Positions 11,359-22,585 of a stretch of 64,000 bases of DNA are shown here, piece after piece. Under the pieces are notes generated by a model. That model was given only the letters and a program-made list of their open reading frames with translations, was not told the origin of the DNA and ran no database searches. Position 1 is the stretch's first letter. Each line of letters opens with the position of its first letter. The DNA is from Zasmidium citrigriseum. Its lineage: Eukaryota; Ascomycota; Dothideomycetes; Mycosphaerellales; Mycosphaerellaceae. Location: assembly GCA_002786025.1 (NCBI GenBank), contig NHNW01000007.1, positions 62,001 to 126,000 on the forward strand, in the 5' to 3' direction. A program made the position numbers and the translations under genes.

Positions 11359-12297
11359 ATGCCGCTCGACAAGCTCACCAACAACCGCGCTGTCCAGATG
11401 CTGAACAAGGCAGCAGAAGGCAAATATGGCGTTCTAGGAGTCGTCTCCTACAACATGGAAACCGTCGTCGCTGTCATAAAAGCAGCCGAAGCCAAACGAT
11501 CGCCCGTTCAGATCCTCCTCTTCCCATGGGCCCTACACTACTCGCCTCTATTCATCGACCTCGCCGCGAACGCCGCACGAAAAGCCAAAGTCCCTGTCAC
11601 TGTACACATGGACCACGCACAAGATCCGGAGGTGATCAAGGTTGCTTCGCAGATCATGGCGGCGGATGGCACGCCGGCTTTCGATTCGATCATGGTGGAT
11701 ATGAGCCATTATGAGAAAGAGGAGAATTTGGCGAAGACGAAAGAGTTAGTTGCTCTGTGTCACTCAAGAGGCATATCGACAGAGGCTGAGCCTGGACGGA
11801 TAGAAGGTGGCGAGGATGGTGTTAAGGATACTGCTGAGCTGGAGGGCATGATGACGACGGAGGAGGAGGTGGATGATTTCATTGCAACGGGCATTGACTT
11901 CCTGGCTCCTGCGTTTGGAAATGTACACGGAGACTACCATGGTGTTGAGAATATTCATTTGGACTACGATCGGTAGGAGGAATGCTTTTGATAGAAGGAG
12001 AATATCCCACTGACATGTTATTGCAGGCTAGCGAACATCCAGAAGAAAGTCGGCGGCCGAGTCCAGATCGTTCTCCACGGTACCAACGAGTTCCCACCCG
12101 ACATCATGGCGAAGTGTATCGAGCGAGGTGTAACAAGGATAAACGTCAACAAGCTCGTCCTCTCGAACTACAACGCATACGTGGAAAAGCAGACTGGCAA
12201 AGTCCCCCTCACCAAACTCATGGAGGAAGGTACAGCTCTGATACAAAAGCAAACCGAAGAATGGATGGACGCCATTGGCAGCAGCGGAAAGGCATAG
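11359..12297 (+). CDS. Class II (GatY/KbaY-type) ketose-bisphosphate aldolase family protein
   Basis: Exons 11359..11972 and 12027..12297 (54-nt intron) give 294 residues, close to bacterial GatY/KbaY. Zinc-site motifs are present: HMDHAQD near residue 91, GNVHGDYHG near 190 and VLHGTNEFP in exon 2. Family members usually have LHGxS at the last site. Here HGTN replaces HGxS, so the phosphate pocket may differ. NVNK near the end fits the DNA/NVAT-like substrate loop. The usual reaction is reversible aldol cleavage of a ketose (bis)phosphate to a triose phosphate. It is convergent with the SDR gene, 61 bp apart, and shares the neighbourhood with a sugar-acid-type transporter. This suggests a role in breakdown of an uncommon sugar or sugar acid. 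Confidence 0.8.
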
Positions 12298-12358
12298 AGG
12301 AAGCACTATACTTCCAGCCATAGATCATAGACTTCCATTCTCCTCCATACTTCAACAA

Positions 12359-13364
12359 CTACTTCTTCAACGTCTCCGCAAAATCCACCACCGCAGCCTT
12401 AAAATTCTGATCCGCAACAAACCCCAACCCCAAAGCCTTACTAACATCAAACGTAGTCGGCCAACTATCAAGCATAGCCTTAATCTCCGGACTGGGCTTC
12501 TCCCTCTTAACCAGCTTCACAGCCTCCTCGCCACCCACCTCCCTCAGCGCATCCAACATATCCTTCACCGTACTCGTAATACCCGGGAGCAAGACCTGAC
12601 GGATATGAGTCGGCATACAATCCCTCTCCAACGTCAACGCATGCTTCAGATTCCGAATCAGAGTCTTGGGGGAGCAGAGCCAGGCTTTGAAGTCGTCGTC
12701 GCAGGGGAGGATGCTTTCTTTGCCTTGCAGTGGTTCGCGGATGATGCCGCTCATCCAGCTCGAGGCTGCTTGGGTGGGTGCGCCGGGGCGGACGGAGATT
12801 GTTGGGAAGCGGAGGGTGATGCCGTTGATGTAGCCGCGGCGGGTGTAGTCGTTGATGATGTATTCGATCATTGCCTTTTGGGTGCCGTAGCTACCCTGTG
12901 GAGTTGGCACAGTGGCTTCGCTGGGGTATTCGGGCAGTGGCTGACCAAAGATCGCGGTTGACGAAGAGTAAATGAACCGCACGCCCGGGACTGTGGTTCG
13001 AATGGCCTCCAGCAAGTTTAGAGTACTATGGAGATTCACTCGATAGCCCAGTTCCAGGTTTTCCTCGGACCCCGCACTCATGATGCCATGGAAACAGATT
13101 ATTGACGAAAGGTCCTTGGACAGGATTGAGGAGGGAGACTCGTAGATGTCGGCTTTGATACAGGTGGCATTCTGCTTGTTGGAGGCTGCGGCAGGGACGG
13201 GAGGTTCGAAGATGTCTGTGAGGATTACAGTGTGCCCATCGTCTAGTAAATGCTCAGCCAGCATCTGGCCTGCATGAGTGAAGGTCAGCAGGTGTCTTTG
13301 ATATTGGTATGATGGATGCTCTCGTACCTACGAAGCCGCCGGCGCCTGTGATGAGAATCTTCAT
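12359..13364 (-). CDS. SDR-family D-erythronate dehydrogenase-like oxidoreductase
   Basis: Exons 13364..13328 (37 nt) and 13269..12359 give 315 residues. The tiny first exon supplies MKILITGAGGFV, completing the GxxGxxG NAD site at residues 7-13. The catalytic SYGTQK (YxxxK) lies in the middle. The block RFPTISVRPGAPTQAASSW, then GIIREPLQGKE, is characteristic of bacterial D-erythronate dehydrogenase DenD and relatives, which oxidise C4 sugar acids at C2. The exact substrate in this fungus is not known. It is transcribed away from the MFS transporter with about 570 bp between the starts, so both may share a control region. Coding composition shifts sharply near 12660. Confidence 0.8.
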
Positions 13365-13938
13365 GATGCGATGCTTGGATCTCCTGAGCACTTGTCTTGT
13401 GGCGAAGTAGCTTTGAATGGTCCTTTGGCGCAGATCTCCAGGGAGTTACGAGTACTGAACAGAATCTCGATGCCTTTTGGATGCCCTTCGTCGTCGACTT
13501 TTCCGTTGACGTCTGATTGTTTTTCCGTCCAAACCTCCATTCAAAGCTCCATCCCACCGTGACCCCCAATCCCGACCTCGCTCGAGAGCTTCAATACCCA
13601 GCAACACTCGGCCCAACATTCACCGAGCTTCGTCGGCAATCGGCTTCTGCCTCCTTCCTCATTCGGCAAGCCGGCTTCCCCCAGCCGGTCGACCTTCCCC
13701 GGCCCGTCTCGAGCTCCACTCCCACGAGACGCCACTCCAGTCCTTCTTCACCCCGTGGAGTCCCCAAGTCTCGATGCTGCAATGCTCGTGTCATGGGGTG
13801 TGGGTCGTCCGTCTGGATGTTGCATGTGATGGAGGTGACGGGAAATGGGAACGGCAGGTAAGTCGAAGGTCTGAAAAAAGTTCACTTCTTCTCCTTTTCC
13901 AACTTTTGTTCATTTTCATCAGTGTGTTTTGGAAAGAG

Positions 13939-15898
13939 ATGGCTACCGATACGAAAGACTCTACGGAGCTCAATGAGATTCGCAAGAGCATTGACAAGCA
14001 GAGCATTACCGAGATCAAGAATGGGAATGACGAGCAAGCCGCTTTCTTCAACACCTTCGATGGGAAAGACGAGGAATGGGTCGCACACCAGAACAAAAAG
14101 CTCCTCCGCAAGGTGGATCTGCATTTGCTCCCCATACTGATTCTGATGTACTTGTTCAACTTCCTCGACCGCTCGAATCTCGCCCAAGCCCGGCAGGGAA
14201 CGTTGGAAGCAGATCTCGGCATGAAGGGAACGGACTTCAATCTGGCAACGTCGATCTTCTTCATCGGGTATCTTTTGATGCAGCTACCTTCGAATATGAT
14301 AATCACTAGAGTACGCAAACTCAAGGGCACTGCAACACGGCTGAAGACATCTACTGACATTCCACCTCTTGCTTCTAGGTGAGGCCTTCACTCTACCTAT
14401 CCGCGGCTACCACACTATGGGGAGTCGTGTCTACGTGCAATAGCGCTACACATTCCTTCTCATCATTGGTCGTGGTGAGATTCTTTCTGGGATTCGTCGA
14501 AGCGCCCTTCTTTCCAGGAGTGATCTTTCTGATGAGTTCATGGTATACGCGAGCCGAGATGTAAGTCAAAAGGGCAGAAGCCATATCGCCGCATGGCTGA
14601 GACATCTACTTACCGTCTGCTCTTTATCAGGACTGCGCGCGTGGCCTGGTTCTATAGTGGTAGCTGTAGGTTGAGACGTCTGAATACCTAGAAATGTTGT
14701 CGCTAACAGTTTTGCCGTAGCCCTTGCCAATATGTTTGGCGGTCTCATTGCAGCCGGAGTACTCGGAAACTTGCATGATGCTCAGGGCATTGCTGGCTGG
14801 CGCTGGCTGTTCATCATTGAAGGAACTCTCACCATCGCTGTCGGTCTCTGCGCTGGCTTCTTCCTACCGGACTACCCTGCCAACACTCGTTGGCTCAACG
14901 AAGAAGAGAAGGCCTTTGCGAGCTGGCGCCTTATCCAGGAATTCGATCAGACCGATGAATCACATGCTGCGAGCGTCTGGGACGGCATCAAAATGGCTCT
15001 GAAGGACTATCGATTGTACTTGTTCACGTTGCTGCAGCACATGAACTTGCTTTCACAGACATTCCAGTACTTCTTTCCATCGATCGTGAGCACGCTCGGC
15101 TTCGGCTCGATAGAGACACTGCTCTTGACTGTGCCTGGTGAGCCTCTTTCTCCCCTTGGACTGATCCATATCGCTGACGTGGCCCTAGTGTGGTTCGCCA
15201 CATTCCTGACCTCCGTCATTGTCACCTTTACCGCCGCACGGACGAAGGACCGATCGCTACACATCATTTGTTTGATGCTGGTGGCAGCGGCAGGCAATGC
15301 CATAGCCACTGGGACGACTAGCATCGGCGCCAGGTTTTTCGCAATGTTCCTCATGCCGTACGTAAATCCCGGGTCAAGCACCTCGATACCAGGCTGAGAC
15401 TTTTGCTGACTATCCTTCTTCTATCTCTAGTATGGGAGCTATTTCCGCCTTCACGATCATTGTCCCATGGTAAATAGCGCTCATCTAAAACACGCATCCA
15501 ACGACAGCTGATATTTTCTCTTCCAGGATCGCCAATTCTTTCCCTCGGCCCATGGTAAAACGCTCCGCCTGCGTTGCAATCGCCAATATGATAGGGAATA
15601 CTGCGAGCGCGTATGGATCTTATATGTAAGAGATCCCAAGGGCAGAAGCCATCGGACATCTACTGACCTTTTATCCTTTACCGTTAGGTATCCGTCATCA
15701 GCCGCACCGCAATACATACCTGGCGGAAGTGCCAACGCAGCCATCAGCGTGTGCGTAGCGCTGTTGGCTTTGCTCCTCCGCGTTCTGCATCAGAGAGAAA
15801 ACAAGAAGCTGGACAAAGCCGAAGCAGAGGCTATTGCAAGTGGTGAGAATGCTGAAGAGCAGCCTACGAGGGGCACGGCATTCAGATATGTCTATTAA
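13939..15898 (+). CDS. MFS transporter, anion:cation symporter (Dal5/allantoate permease-like) family
   Basis: Eight exons: 13939..14310, 14379..14560, 14631..14665, 14721..15137, 15189..15357, 15431..15469, 15527..15625 and 15688..15898. They give 507 residues with all phases consistent. The N-terminus is cytosolic and acidic. LLPILILMYLFNFLDRSNL is TM1 with the typical FLDRSN signature of the ACS family, and RFFLGFVEAPFFPGVIFLMS is the conserved TM4-5 region. GWRWLFIIEG precedes TM6. About 12 TM segments fit the length. Family members carry carboxylates, sugar acids, vitamins or allantoate into the cell by proton symport. Its position between the SDR and the dehydrogenase suggests uptake of their substrate. 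The 35- and 39-nt exons explain why no long open frame is seen. Confidence 0.85.
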
Positions 15899-16160
15899 GA
15901 GGGCAAAGATGAATACGACGACCACATCGATTCTCTCCGCTACGCAGCTTTGAAACTACGTCACTTCCGGGCCAAGATCTCCGAATGTACCGATACAACC
16001 CGATAGACAATGCTGGAACACGAATGCCCCCAAGACTTGTAATGTTCAGGCCAAACATCGATTGGTAAGGCTGCGGCGATCCCGGCGCGAAGTGCGGGCG
16101 AAGTCAACCCACTTATAAGAACCCGTCCGCAGCATCGACACTCTGCAGCTGATCACCACC

Positions 16161-17162
16161 ATGAAGGTTGTCATCACACACTGGATCCACAAAGAGGTCA
16201 TTGAGTACCTGCAATCATTCGCTGATGTCCATGTACCATCAAGTCATGGCGAAGTATGGCCCCGCGAAAGGATCCTTTCCGAAGCGGCCAATGCCGACGC
16301 AATCATCACATGCATGGCCGACTACATTGACGAAGACTTCTTGAACGCATGTCCACGCCTCAAGATCGTTGCTGCTACACTAAAAGGCTACGACAACTAC
16401 GACGTCGAAGCATGTACTCGCCACAACATCTGGCTGACGATCGTCCCGGACATCATCATACCGCCAACTGCCGAGCTAGCAATCTCGTTAGCACTGGGTA
16501 TCATGCGGAACATTCGACCAGGAGACGATACCGTTCGAAGTGGGAACTTCTCGGCTTGGCAACCTACGCACTACGGAAAGAGTCTGTTCGGATCCGTCGT
16601 GGGCATTGTGGGCTTTGGGAACTTGGGTCAGGCTGTTGCTGAGCTACTGACACCATTTGGCATTTCTGAGCTGCTTTACAGCGATCAAACAAAGCACACC
16701 CCTTCAACGGACATGCAGTCAAAGTGGCAGCATGTCGAGCTGTCAGTCCTCCTCGGCAAATGTGATCTGATCATCGTCACTTTACCGCTGAACCAATCAA
16801 CACACCATCTGATAAACGCCGAAGCCCTCGAGAATGTTCGTCCAGGCACCTACATGGTGAACGTTGGTAGAGGGTCGACTGTCGACGAGAACGCAATCCT
16901 AGATGCACTGAATGATGGTCGCCTCGCTGGCTACGCAGCGGATGTGTTTGAATTCGAAGACTGGGCTCTTGCTTCCAGGCCGAAAGAGATTCCTAAGGCG
17001 TTGAGTGAGCATTCTCAGACACTCTTCACGCCCCATTTGGGATCAGCCGTGGATTCTGTCAGGAAAGATATGTCGATGAAAGCTGCTGAGCAGGTACACT
17101 CGGTCTTCAAAGGCGATAAGCCAGAGTTTGCCGTAAACAACATCAGTACTGCCAGTGCCTAG
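16161..17162 (+). CDS. D-2-hydroxyacid dehydrogenase family, phosphite (phosphonate) dehydrogenase PtxD-like
   Basis: Intronless, 333 residues, close to bacterial PtxD. Residues reported as the PtxD active site are present at matching positions: Lys75 in TLKGYDN, Trp133 and Tyr138 in AWQPTHYG, Arg237 in NVGRGST, Glu266 in FEFEDW, and His292, Ser295 and Arg301 in TPHLGSAVDSVR. The Rossmann motif is GFGNLG at 151-156. Asp175, in place of the PtxD glutamate, suggests NAD rather than NADP. PtxD oxidises phosphite to phosphate. Relatives act on 2-hydroxyacids, and the neighbours here (aldolase, SDR, carboxylate-type transporter) fit that reading too. The residue match makes a PtxD-like activity a serious option, but activity is not proven. 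A TATA-like TTATAAG lies at 16113-16119. Confidence 0.8.
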   Translation: MKVVITHWIHKEVIEYLQSFADVHVPSSHGEVWPRERILSEAANADAIITCMADYIDEDFLNACPRLKIVAATLKGYDNYDVEACTRHNIWLTIVPDIIIPPTAELAISLALGIMRNIRPGDDTVRSGNFSAWQPTHYGKSLFGSVVGIVGFGNLGQAVAELLTPFGISELLYSDQTKHTPSTDMQSKWQHVELSVLLGKCDLIIVTLPLNQSTHHLINAEALENVRPGTYMVNVGRGSTVDENAILDALNDGRLAGYAADVFEFEDWALASRPKEIPKALSEHSQTLFTPHLGSAVDSVRKDMSMKAAEQVHSVFKGDKPEFAVNNISTASA

Positions 17163-17294
17163 TCATTCGGACCACTGTTTGGAAGCAAACACACTTGAGT
17201 GCATCGATAGATCCTCCTTGGGCTGACATCATCAGACTTGGCGGTATGGATCTTCGCGTTCCGTCTGTCACACTGTTTCCAGTCATGCAACGAC

Positions 17295-20249
17295 TCAAAA
17301 CGGCTTCATAGTCAATTGAGGATTTGGCCCCAACGCTTCCTGAACCTCCATGATCTCATCAACATCTTTACTCTTCATCTCTCGAGCGTGAGCCTCGGTC
17401 AAGCCCCTCAAGAACACCGCAGAGAACTCAACATGGCCGAGCTCTTTCTTCTCCACATGTCTCTCAGGCCATAGCTCGCTTTCATCGATCCACTTCACAC
17501 TGCAAGGGTAGACCGGGACTCGGAAGTGCTTCTCAGTGTGCTCGATCATATCCTCTATCTTCATGAAACCGTAGGCGATGACCTTATCGCTCTTCCAATG
17601 GCGCTTCGCGGAGCTCTGGCCCCAGGAGAAGATCAGTCGCTCAGCGTACTTGTTCTTGATGGGGAACGAGATGGTTCCTTGATGTCTGTCCTTTGCAAAC
17701 CAAGCGAGCTGATGAGGATCCTTGGCCAATGGATTGAGACTGTGGTTCGGATGTAGCTTCCACTCTTCCAACGTGCTACAGATGGTGAGGTTACTGTGTT
17801 TGAGTTCCTGCAGCGTACCATCTTGATCTGTTGGCATACTGATCTGCAGCGTGCCGTAATCCCAAGATCGGTGACTTAAAAGGGGTTCCATATCGATAGC
17901 ACGGAAGAGAACGGTCAGATTCGCCAGTCCGGTTCCGACACCGCCTTCAAGTGGAAAGCCGAGCTGCACTCTCGACGCATTGTGTCGTTGTAGCAGATCT
18001 GCTGCGTTGATCCTGACGGCGCCCAAGAAACTGTCTGACCTGTGCCTCTTCCTGTCTCGAACGACTATTGTAACTTCTGCAGTGCGCCAGTCGCGAATGA
18101 AACGCCAGACTTCAGACCCGTAGTTTGGGTCCGAGTTGTGAGGCTTTACTAACGTTCGAGTGACTCGGTGCTGATTGATATAAATGTTTGCATACGATGT
18201 CGGGGCGTCCGGTGTCTCGTCTTCGAAGATCATCTCGTCAGACTCGTCCGTCTCCCTTTCTGCACGAGAGCTGGACAAGAAGTTGATCGAGGGTAGCTCA
18301 ACATGCAAGATCCCGCATGGGTATCGATCGATAGGTGGCTGGCTGTTCATGATCTTCAGCTCTGCTTCCCTCATCGCTGCGTTCTTCTCCCGGTCGTATT
18401 CTTCTTGTGCGGACTCCGGAGCCTCACGGAACTTGTACTTCACGATTCTTTCGACTCGCTGTTCGAACTCTTCGCGGGTATGGATTGGTGGATAGATGGT
18501 CTGACGCTGCAGTTGCTCAAGAGAGACGGTGGCCTTCGGGTAGAAACCAACACTCCAATCCAATTTGCCAACACTGTGACCGTCATCAGCACACAACAGC
18601 TCAGACGTTCGTCTTTGCATCTTCCCAGAGCATTCTGGCGTCGAAAGGATGTCGACCAAGCTTGTGGACGCAGTCCCGATGCATGTTTCACTGTCCAGCG
18701 ATCCGACTCTATAGAAGTCGATGTCCAGAGACTCTTGAGCATTGATCTCTGATGAGCCGACAGCATAGCTCATGTCCTCCTCCCACCTTGGCGCAGAATC
18801 GCAGTAGATGGTTCGGTAAATGTAGAGAGGATCTCCTGTCTTCTTCCACCCGACGCTGATGAATGAGTTGAGATCTTCCGACCACTTTTCTTCAACATCG
18901 TAGACCTGATGTATTCGGATCACAATGACGCCCACTGGGTAGACGTCTTGTGCCGTAGCGTCGCCCATTAGAATTGCACCCAAGTCAATGTTGATGCTTC
19001 GCGGTGAGATATATGCAGAGAGTGCAGCATCGAGTGCTTGTCGCACCAGAGCTGAGATCATCGGAATGCCCATGACGTTCATGCTGCTCTTGAACAGTGG
19101 GAGGCAGGCGAACTGTATCTCAGGCTTTCCCAGCAAAGATACTACGCTCGTTGATACGAACGGAGGATCCGGCTTTAGTTGCACCCTGGCTCGCAAAGAT
19201 CCTACGATTTTCTCCATGTTGATCCAGACCGGCACTCGTACTCCACCGATTAGGCGAAAGACCAGTAGGATATGCAGAGGCTTAGTTGCGTCTGCGCCTT
19301 TGAAATTCTTATACTCGAATACGACTTCAAGATGAACAGACGTTCTCTCGCGAAGCATCTTCAACTTCTCTCTCAGCTCGCGGGCGGCACTTCGTTTGCT
19401 GCTAGTCGACAGTTCAGTGGCTCGAGTCGTCAACCCTGGCTTCAAGGTCATGATATCGTCGAAGACCTCGCCAGACGTAGGGCCAATGTCGTCGTCTTCC
19501 ACAGGCATTTTGGGCAGACGACGAATACCCAGGATCCGAAACGGTTTCGATCCCTGACCCATGTCTTCTATGCTCACTGCACTGATGAAAGGAGGAGAGT
19601 TGGCTTGAATGATTGACTCCATCACACCTGTAATAGTTCGAAAGATATCAGGATTCAAGAACGGCCAGATGGAGTCGAGAATGTCGTTTAGCCAGTGAGC
19701 AGCCTCGGTTTCTGTGGTCGAAGAGGATGGCCTCTTGAGGAACTCGCTTGCCATGGTCCACACTTGGGAGCGGAAGCTTTGCTCGGATTCTTGGAGGAGC
19801 CATTTGAACAGGAACAGGTTTCCAGCAGCGATGAAACCGACGAAGCTGATCAAAGCTGTTGGAATGGGATTCGAAGTAGGGTGAATCCATGCTGTTAATC
19901 TCCAGACCGTCGTCGCAAATACCACTGAGATCAAAGCAATCACTGTGCCGAAGACGGTGGCAATATGGAAAGTTTGAGCCAAGGTTGGATCTCCATGATG
20001 GCCTTCCTTCGGGACGTCGGCGTTGGCAAATATCGCATTTAAAAGATCCTGTGTGGACTGGTCTTTCGGCGCCGGCAAGCGCTCCTCATAGCCATTGTTT
20101 CCAGATAGCTTCGAAGCAGACTCTCGGGAGATGAATTCTGGCGGCGGTCGTGTAGCAGTCTCGTCTGAGGAGCCCGGCGAGGCCAACCACATGGACCTAC
20201 CCACCAGTGAAGAGAGTGCCGACGGCGATCTTGCAGGCCTGGCGGGCAT
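17295..20249 (-). CDS. Mug190/tricalbin-like membrane protein with SMP-like and C2 domains
   Basis: Single exon of 984 residues. After a polar N-terminus there are two hydrophobic segments at roughly 93-115 and 125-145 (the second includes ALISFVGFIAAGNLFLFKWL), which form an ER-membrane hairpin. The following region, with AHWLNDILDSIWPFLNPDIF, is the start of an SMP-like lipid-transfer domain. C2-type segments follow (VGVIVIRIHQVYDVE and CGILHVELPSINFLSS). Extended synaptotagmins and tricalbins have this order and tether the ER to the plasma membrane. The S. pombe protein Mug190 has the same layout. The calcium-binding aspartates were not traced, so lipid and calcium dependence are uncertain. 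The family call is firm; the exact orthologue is inferred. Confidence 0.8.
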   Translation of the reverse strand: MPARPARSPSALSSLVGRSMWLASPGSSDETATRPPPEFISRESASKLSGNNGYEERLPAPKDQSTQDLLNAIFANADVPKEGHHGDPTLAQTFHIATVFGTVIALISVVFATTVWRLTAWIHPTSNPIPTALISFVGFIAAGNLFLFKWLLQESEQSFRSQVWTMASEFLKRPSSSTTETEAAHWLNDILDSIWPFLNPDIFRTITGVMESIIQANSPPFISAVSIEDMGQGSKPFRILGIRRLPKMPVEDDDIGPTSGEVFDDIMTLKPGLTTRATELSTSSKRSAARELREKLKMLRERTSVHLEVVFEYKNFKGADATKPLHILLVFRLIGGVRVPVWINMEKIVGSLRARVQLKPDPPFVSTSVVSLLGKPEIQFACLPLFKSSMNVMGIPMISALVRQALDAALSAYISPRSINIDLGAILMGDATAQDVYPVGVIVIRIHQVYDVEEKWSEDLNSFISVGWKKTGDPLYIYRTIYCDSAPRWEEDMSYAVGSSEINAQESLDIDFYRVGSLDSETCIGTASTSLVDILSTPECSGKMQRRTSELLCADDGHSVGKLDWSVGFYPKATVSLEQLQRQTIYPPIHTREEFEQRVERIVKYKFREAPESAQEEYDREKNAAMREAELKIMNSQPPIDRYPCGILHVELPSINFLSSSRAERETDESDEMIFEDETPDAPTSYANIYINQHRVTRTLVKPHNSDPNYGSEVWRFIRDWRTAEVTIVVRDRKRHRSDSFLGAVRINAADLLQRHNASRVQLGFPLEGGVGTGLANLTVLFRAIDMEPLLSHRSWDYGTLQISMPTDQDGTLQELKHSNLTICSTLEEWKLHPNHSLNPLAKDPHQLAWFAKDRHQGTISFPIKNKYAERLIFSWGQSSAKRHWKSDKVIAYGFMKIEDMIEHTEKHFRVPVYPCSVKWIDESELWPERHVEKKELGHVEFSAVFLRGLTEAHAREMKSKDVDEIMEVQEALGPNPQLTMKPF

Positions 20250-20605
20250 GGTCAGATTGTCCCTCGTCTGCTTGTACGCTGTGCATTCTTTCGGCCAGAC
20301 GGTTCTCGAGAGTGAGTGACGGGATGGAGATTACGTAGCACACCAAAGTTTGCTCTCGTTTGGAAGCTTCTTGGTTGGCCCGAAGTTCTAAACGAGGGAT
20401 TAGCTAATCCTTGTTTTTGATGACAGGGTTCAAGGGCGGAGACTAAACATGGTCGCCGCTGCCCCAAAGAGGACAGCTTGGGCGTCAGGCTGCGGCAGTA
20501 CCATGGTGTTGCATTACATCTTGGTATTGGGATTGTTTGATGACTTCGCGGCTTCAATCATCCTGAACCAAAGCTGCCAGGGTACGTAGAGCTCTTTTGC
20601 CGCGT
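20250..20605. other. Intergenic region
   Basis: 356 bp between the Mug190-like start and the end of the coiled-coil gene. It must hold the 5' region of the former and the 3' region of the latter. No gene or clear site is seen. Confidence 0.4.
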
Positions 20606-22585
20606 TCACAGAATCTCCAAGCTGTCTCCTTTGCAGTCACCAATTGTGACGAAATTTTCCAGATCGACACCCTTGGCATTGCCGTATCGCCCAAGCGATG
20701 GAGCCATCATCAAATGTGCAACGTTCTCGTCGTTCAGTTGACTCATCAATATAAGCCCTGTGGGCGGTCGAAGAGCCTGGACCACTATACGGCAACGATG
20801 CATAGCAAAGTCGAGCCACAACGAAGAGGCTTTCTTGAACAGTCGTTTCACCTGACCATCAAGTTGTGCATCATAATCGACGACTTTCTCAAGTCCTTTT
20901 TGGAGCTCCTGGACAAACGTGCTTGAAGTCTCCGCGAAACCTTTGCGTAGTCTTGCACGTGGGTCAAACTGCGACAGCGGTTGTCTTATTGCATCCATGC
21001 TGAAATGAAACAGCGAAGTCAGTACTAATTGTGTGAATGCGGAAGAAGATTTTTATCACTCTCCGCTTTACTGACCATTCTTTGACTGTCATGTACCGCC
21101 ATCGTTCCGTTTTCATGCCGACTGGCGGCCATTGATAGATCTCATCGTTTGTCGATTTGCCTACACAGCGTTAGAAGTCTTCGAATACTTTTGTAAGGAC
21201 CGATCCATACTACCTTCCGATTGGGCGATCCATTCTTCTTCCAGGTCTCTCCCTTCGCGGCCAAAGACCCGATATGGGCTTGCAAAAACATGCTCGAGCA
21301 AGAGGGACCAGATTGCATCTTGCAAGACTGCTCGCTTCAACAAAGGAGTTCCATATCTTTCGATTCCTCTCCTCAAACAATCAGCTTTCAAAATGCTCTC
21401 GTCTTTCATCCATGAAGAACTCGCAATGTCTTCTACAGACTTCTGAAGTCCAACAAAATCGGTTTGCAACTGGCGATCGGTCTTTTGAACGTTGGGGCCC
21501 GTAAATAGCTGTGCTTGATACTCTTTCTCGTCGCGAGCAAGCAACTTATCGCCAAGTTCTCGTTCTTGCTGTCTCAGAAACTTTGTCTGTTTCTCATGCT
21601 CCTTCTTGATGGACTCCACCCTCCGAGCAGCCGATGACTTCAACTCCTGAACTTCCGTGTGATGCTCTCTATTCATCTGGTCTTCCTTGTCAGCAAAAGA
21701 TGTCTTCAATTCCTTGACTTCGTGGTCATGACTCTCTCTCAGCGACGCTTCCTTTGCAGCTGACGACGATGTCAGCTCATCGACTTGAGCCCTGTGCTGT
21801 TCTTGAAGAGATTGCTCCCTCATGGCCGACGACGACTTGAGCTCACGGACATCGTCTCTATACTGTTGCTTGAGATACTCTTCCGTTCTGGCAGAGCTCG
21901 TCTTTAATCCATTGACCTCTACAGCATGTTGTTGCTGAAGGTTTTCTTGCGTTGCCAGCATTTCTTCGATTTCTTTCTCATAGCCAGCTTTCATGGCATG
22001 CATGTCACTCTTGAACTGCTTGGACTGCTTCTTCATCTCGGTGTCGTACGTCTGCTTGTTTCGTTCGATGAGGTTGCGCTGCGCTATGAGTGTCTTCTCT
22101 TGCTCGGAGCATTTCTTGACGGCATCATTAAGCTGTCTGTCTTTCTGTAGGGTCTTGTTGCTGAGGTCTCGATAGCTGTTTGACACCCTTTCGTTTTCTC
22201 TCCTCGACAATTCAAGACCGTACTGAGTGTTCTCGAGCTTCTCCTTGTACGCACGCTCGGCCGCAGCAAGGCTTTCGTGGCATCGTGCGTGAATGTTTTT
22301 GGTCTGATCCTCTGAGACCCTCTCGTTGTCAAGCTCTTGGCGAGTGTAAGTTGTGGTCTCGTATGTTGGCTCTTCAGTCCTTGCTTTTTGAGAACGTTTC
22401 GAAAACCTCCAGGGCATCTCGCTTGTCGCCTTGCCGCCGAACGATTTCAAAAGGCTCTTTATATTTTCGCCATGGGCATGAAGGTCGTCTCTTCGATTCT
22501 GTTTGGCAAGTCTTTCGTGCTCTATCCGGATTGCTTCAAGCGGGGACGTCGTCGGAGTTATGCGTGTGAAGAGAGCTGAGAGCAA
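20606..22585 (-). CDS. Coiled-coil protein with five 22-residue repeats
   Basis: Exons 22585..21214, 21160..21076 and 20999..20606 give 616 residues. The middle is a long charged coiled coil. From about residue 226, five tandem 22-residue units follow: each starts with V.GLK/V.ELK, then a TSSA or SSSA-like cluster, then a charged helix ending near EH or QH. The C-terminal third is a separate conserved domain (LLKRAVLQDAIWSLLLEHVF, then a WIAQSEG block, then exon 3 with FVQELQKGLEKVV). That domain is common in uncharacterised fungal proteins. The gene is divergent from the Hsp70-like gene, with 334 bp between the starts. Co-expression and physical partnership with that ATPase are plausible but unproven. 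No enzymatic motif is visible. Confidence 0.65.
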
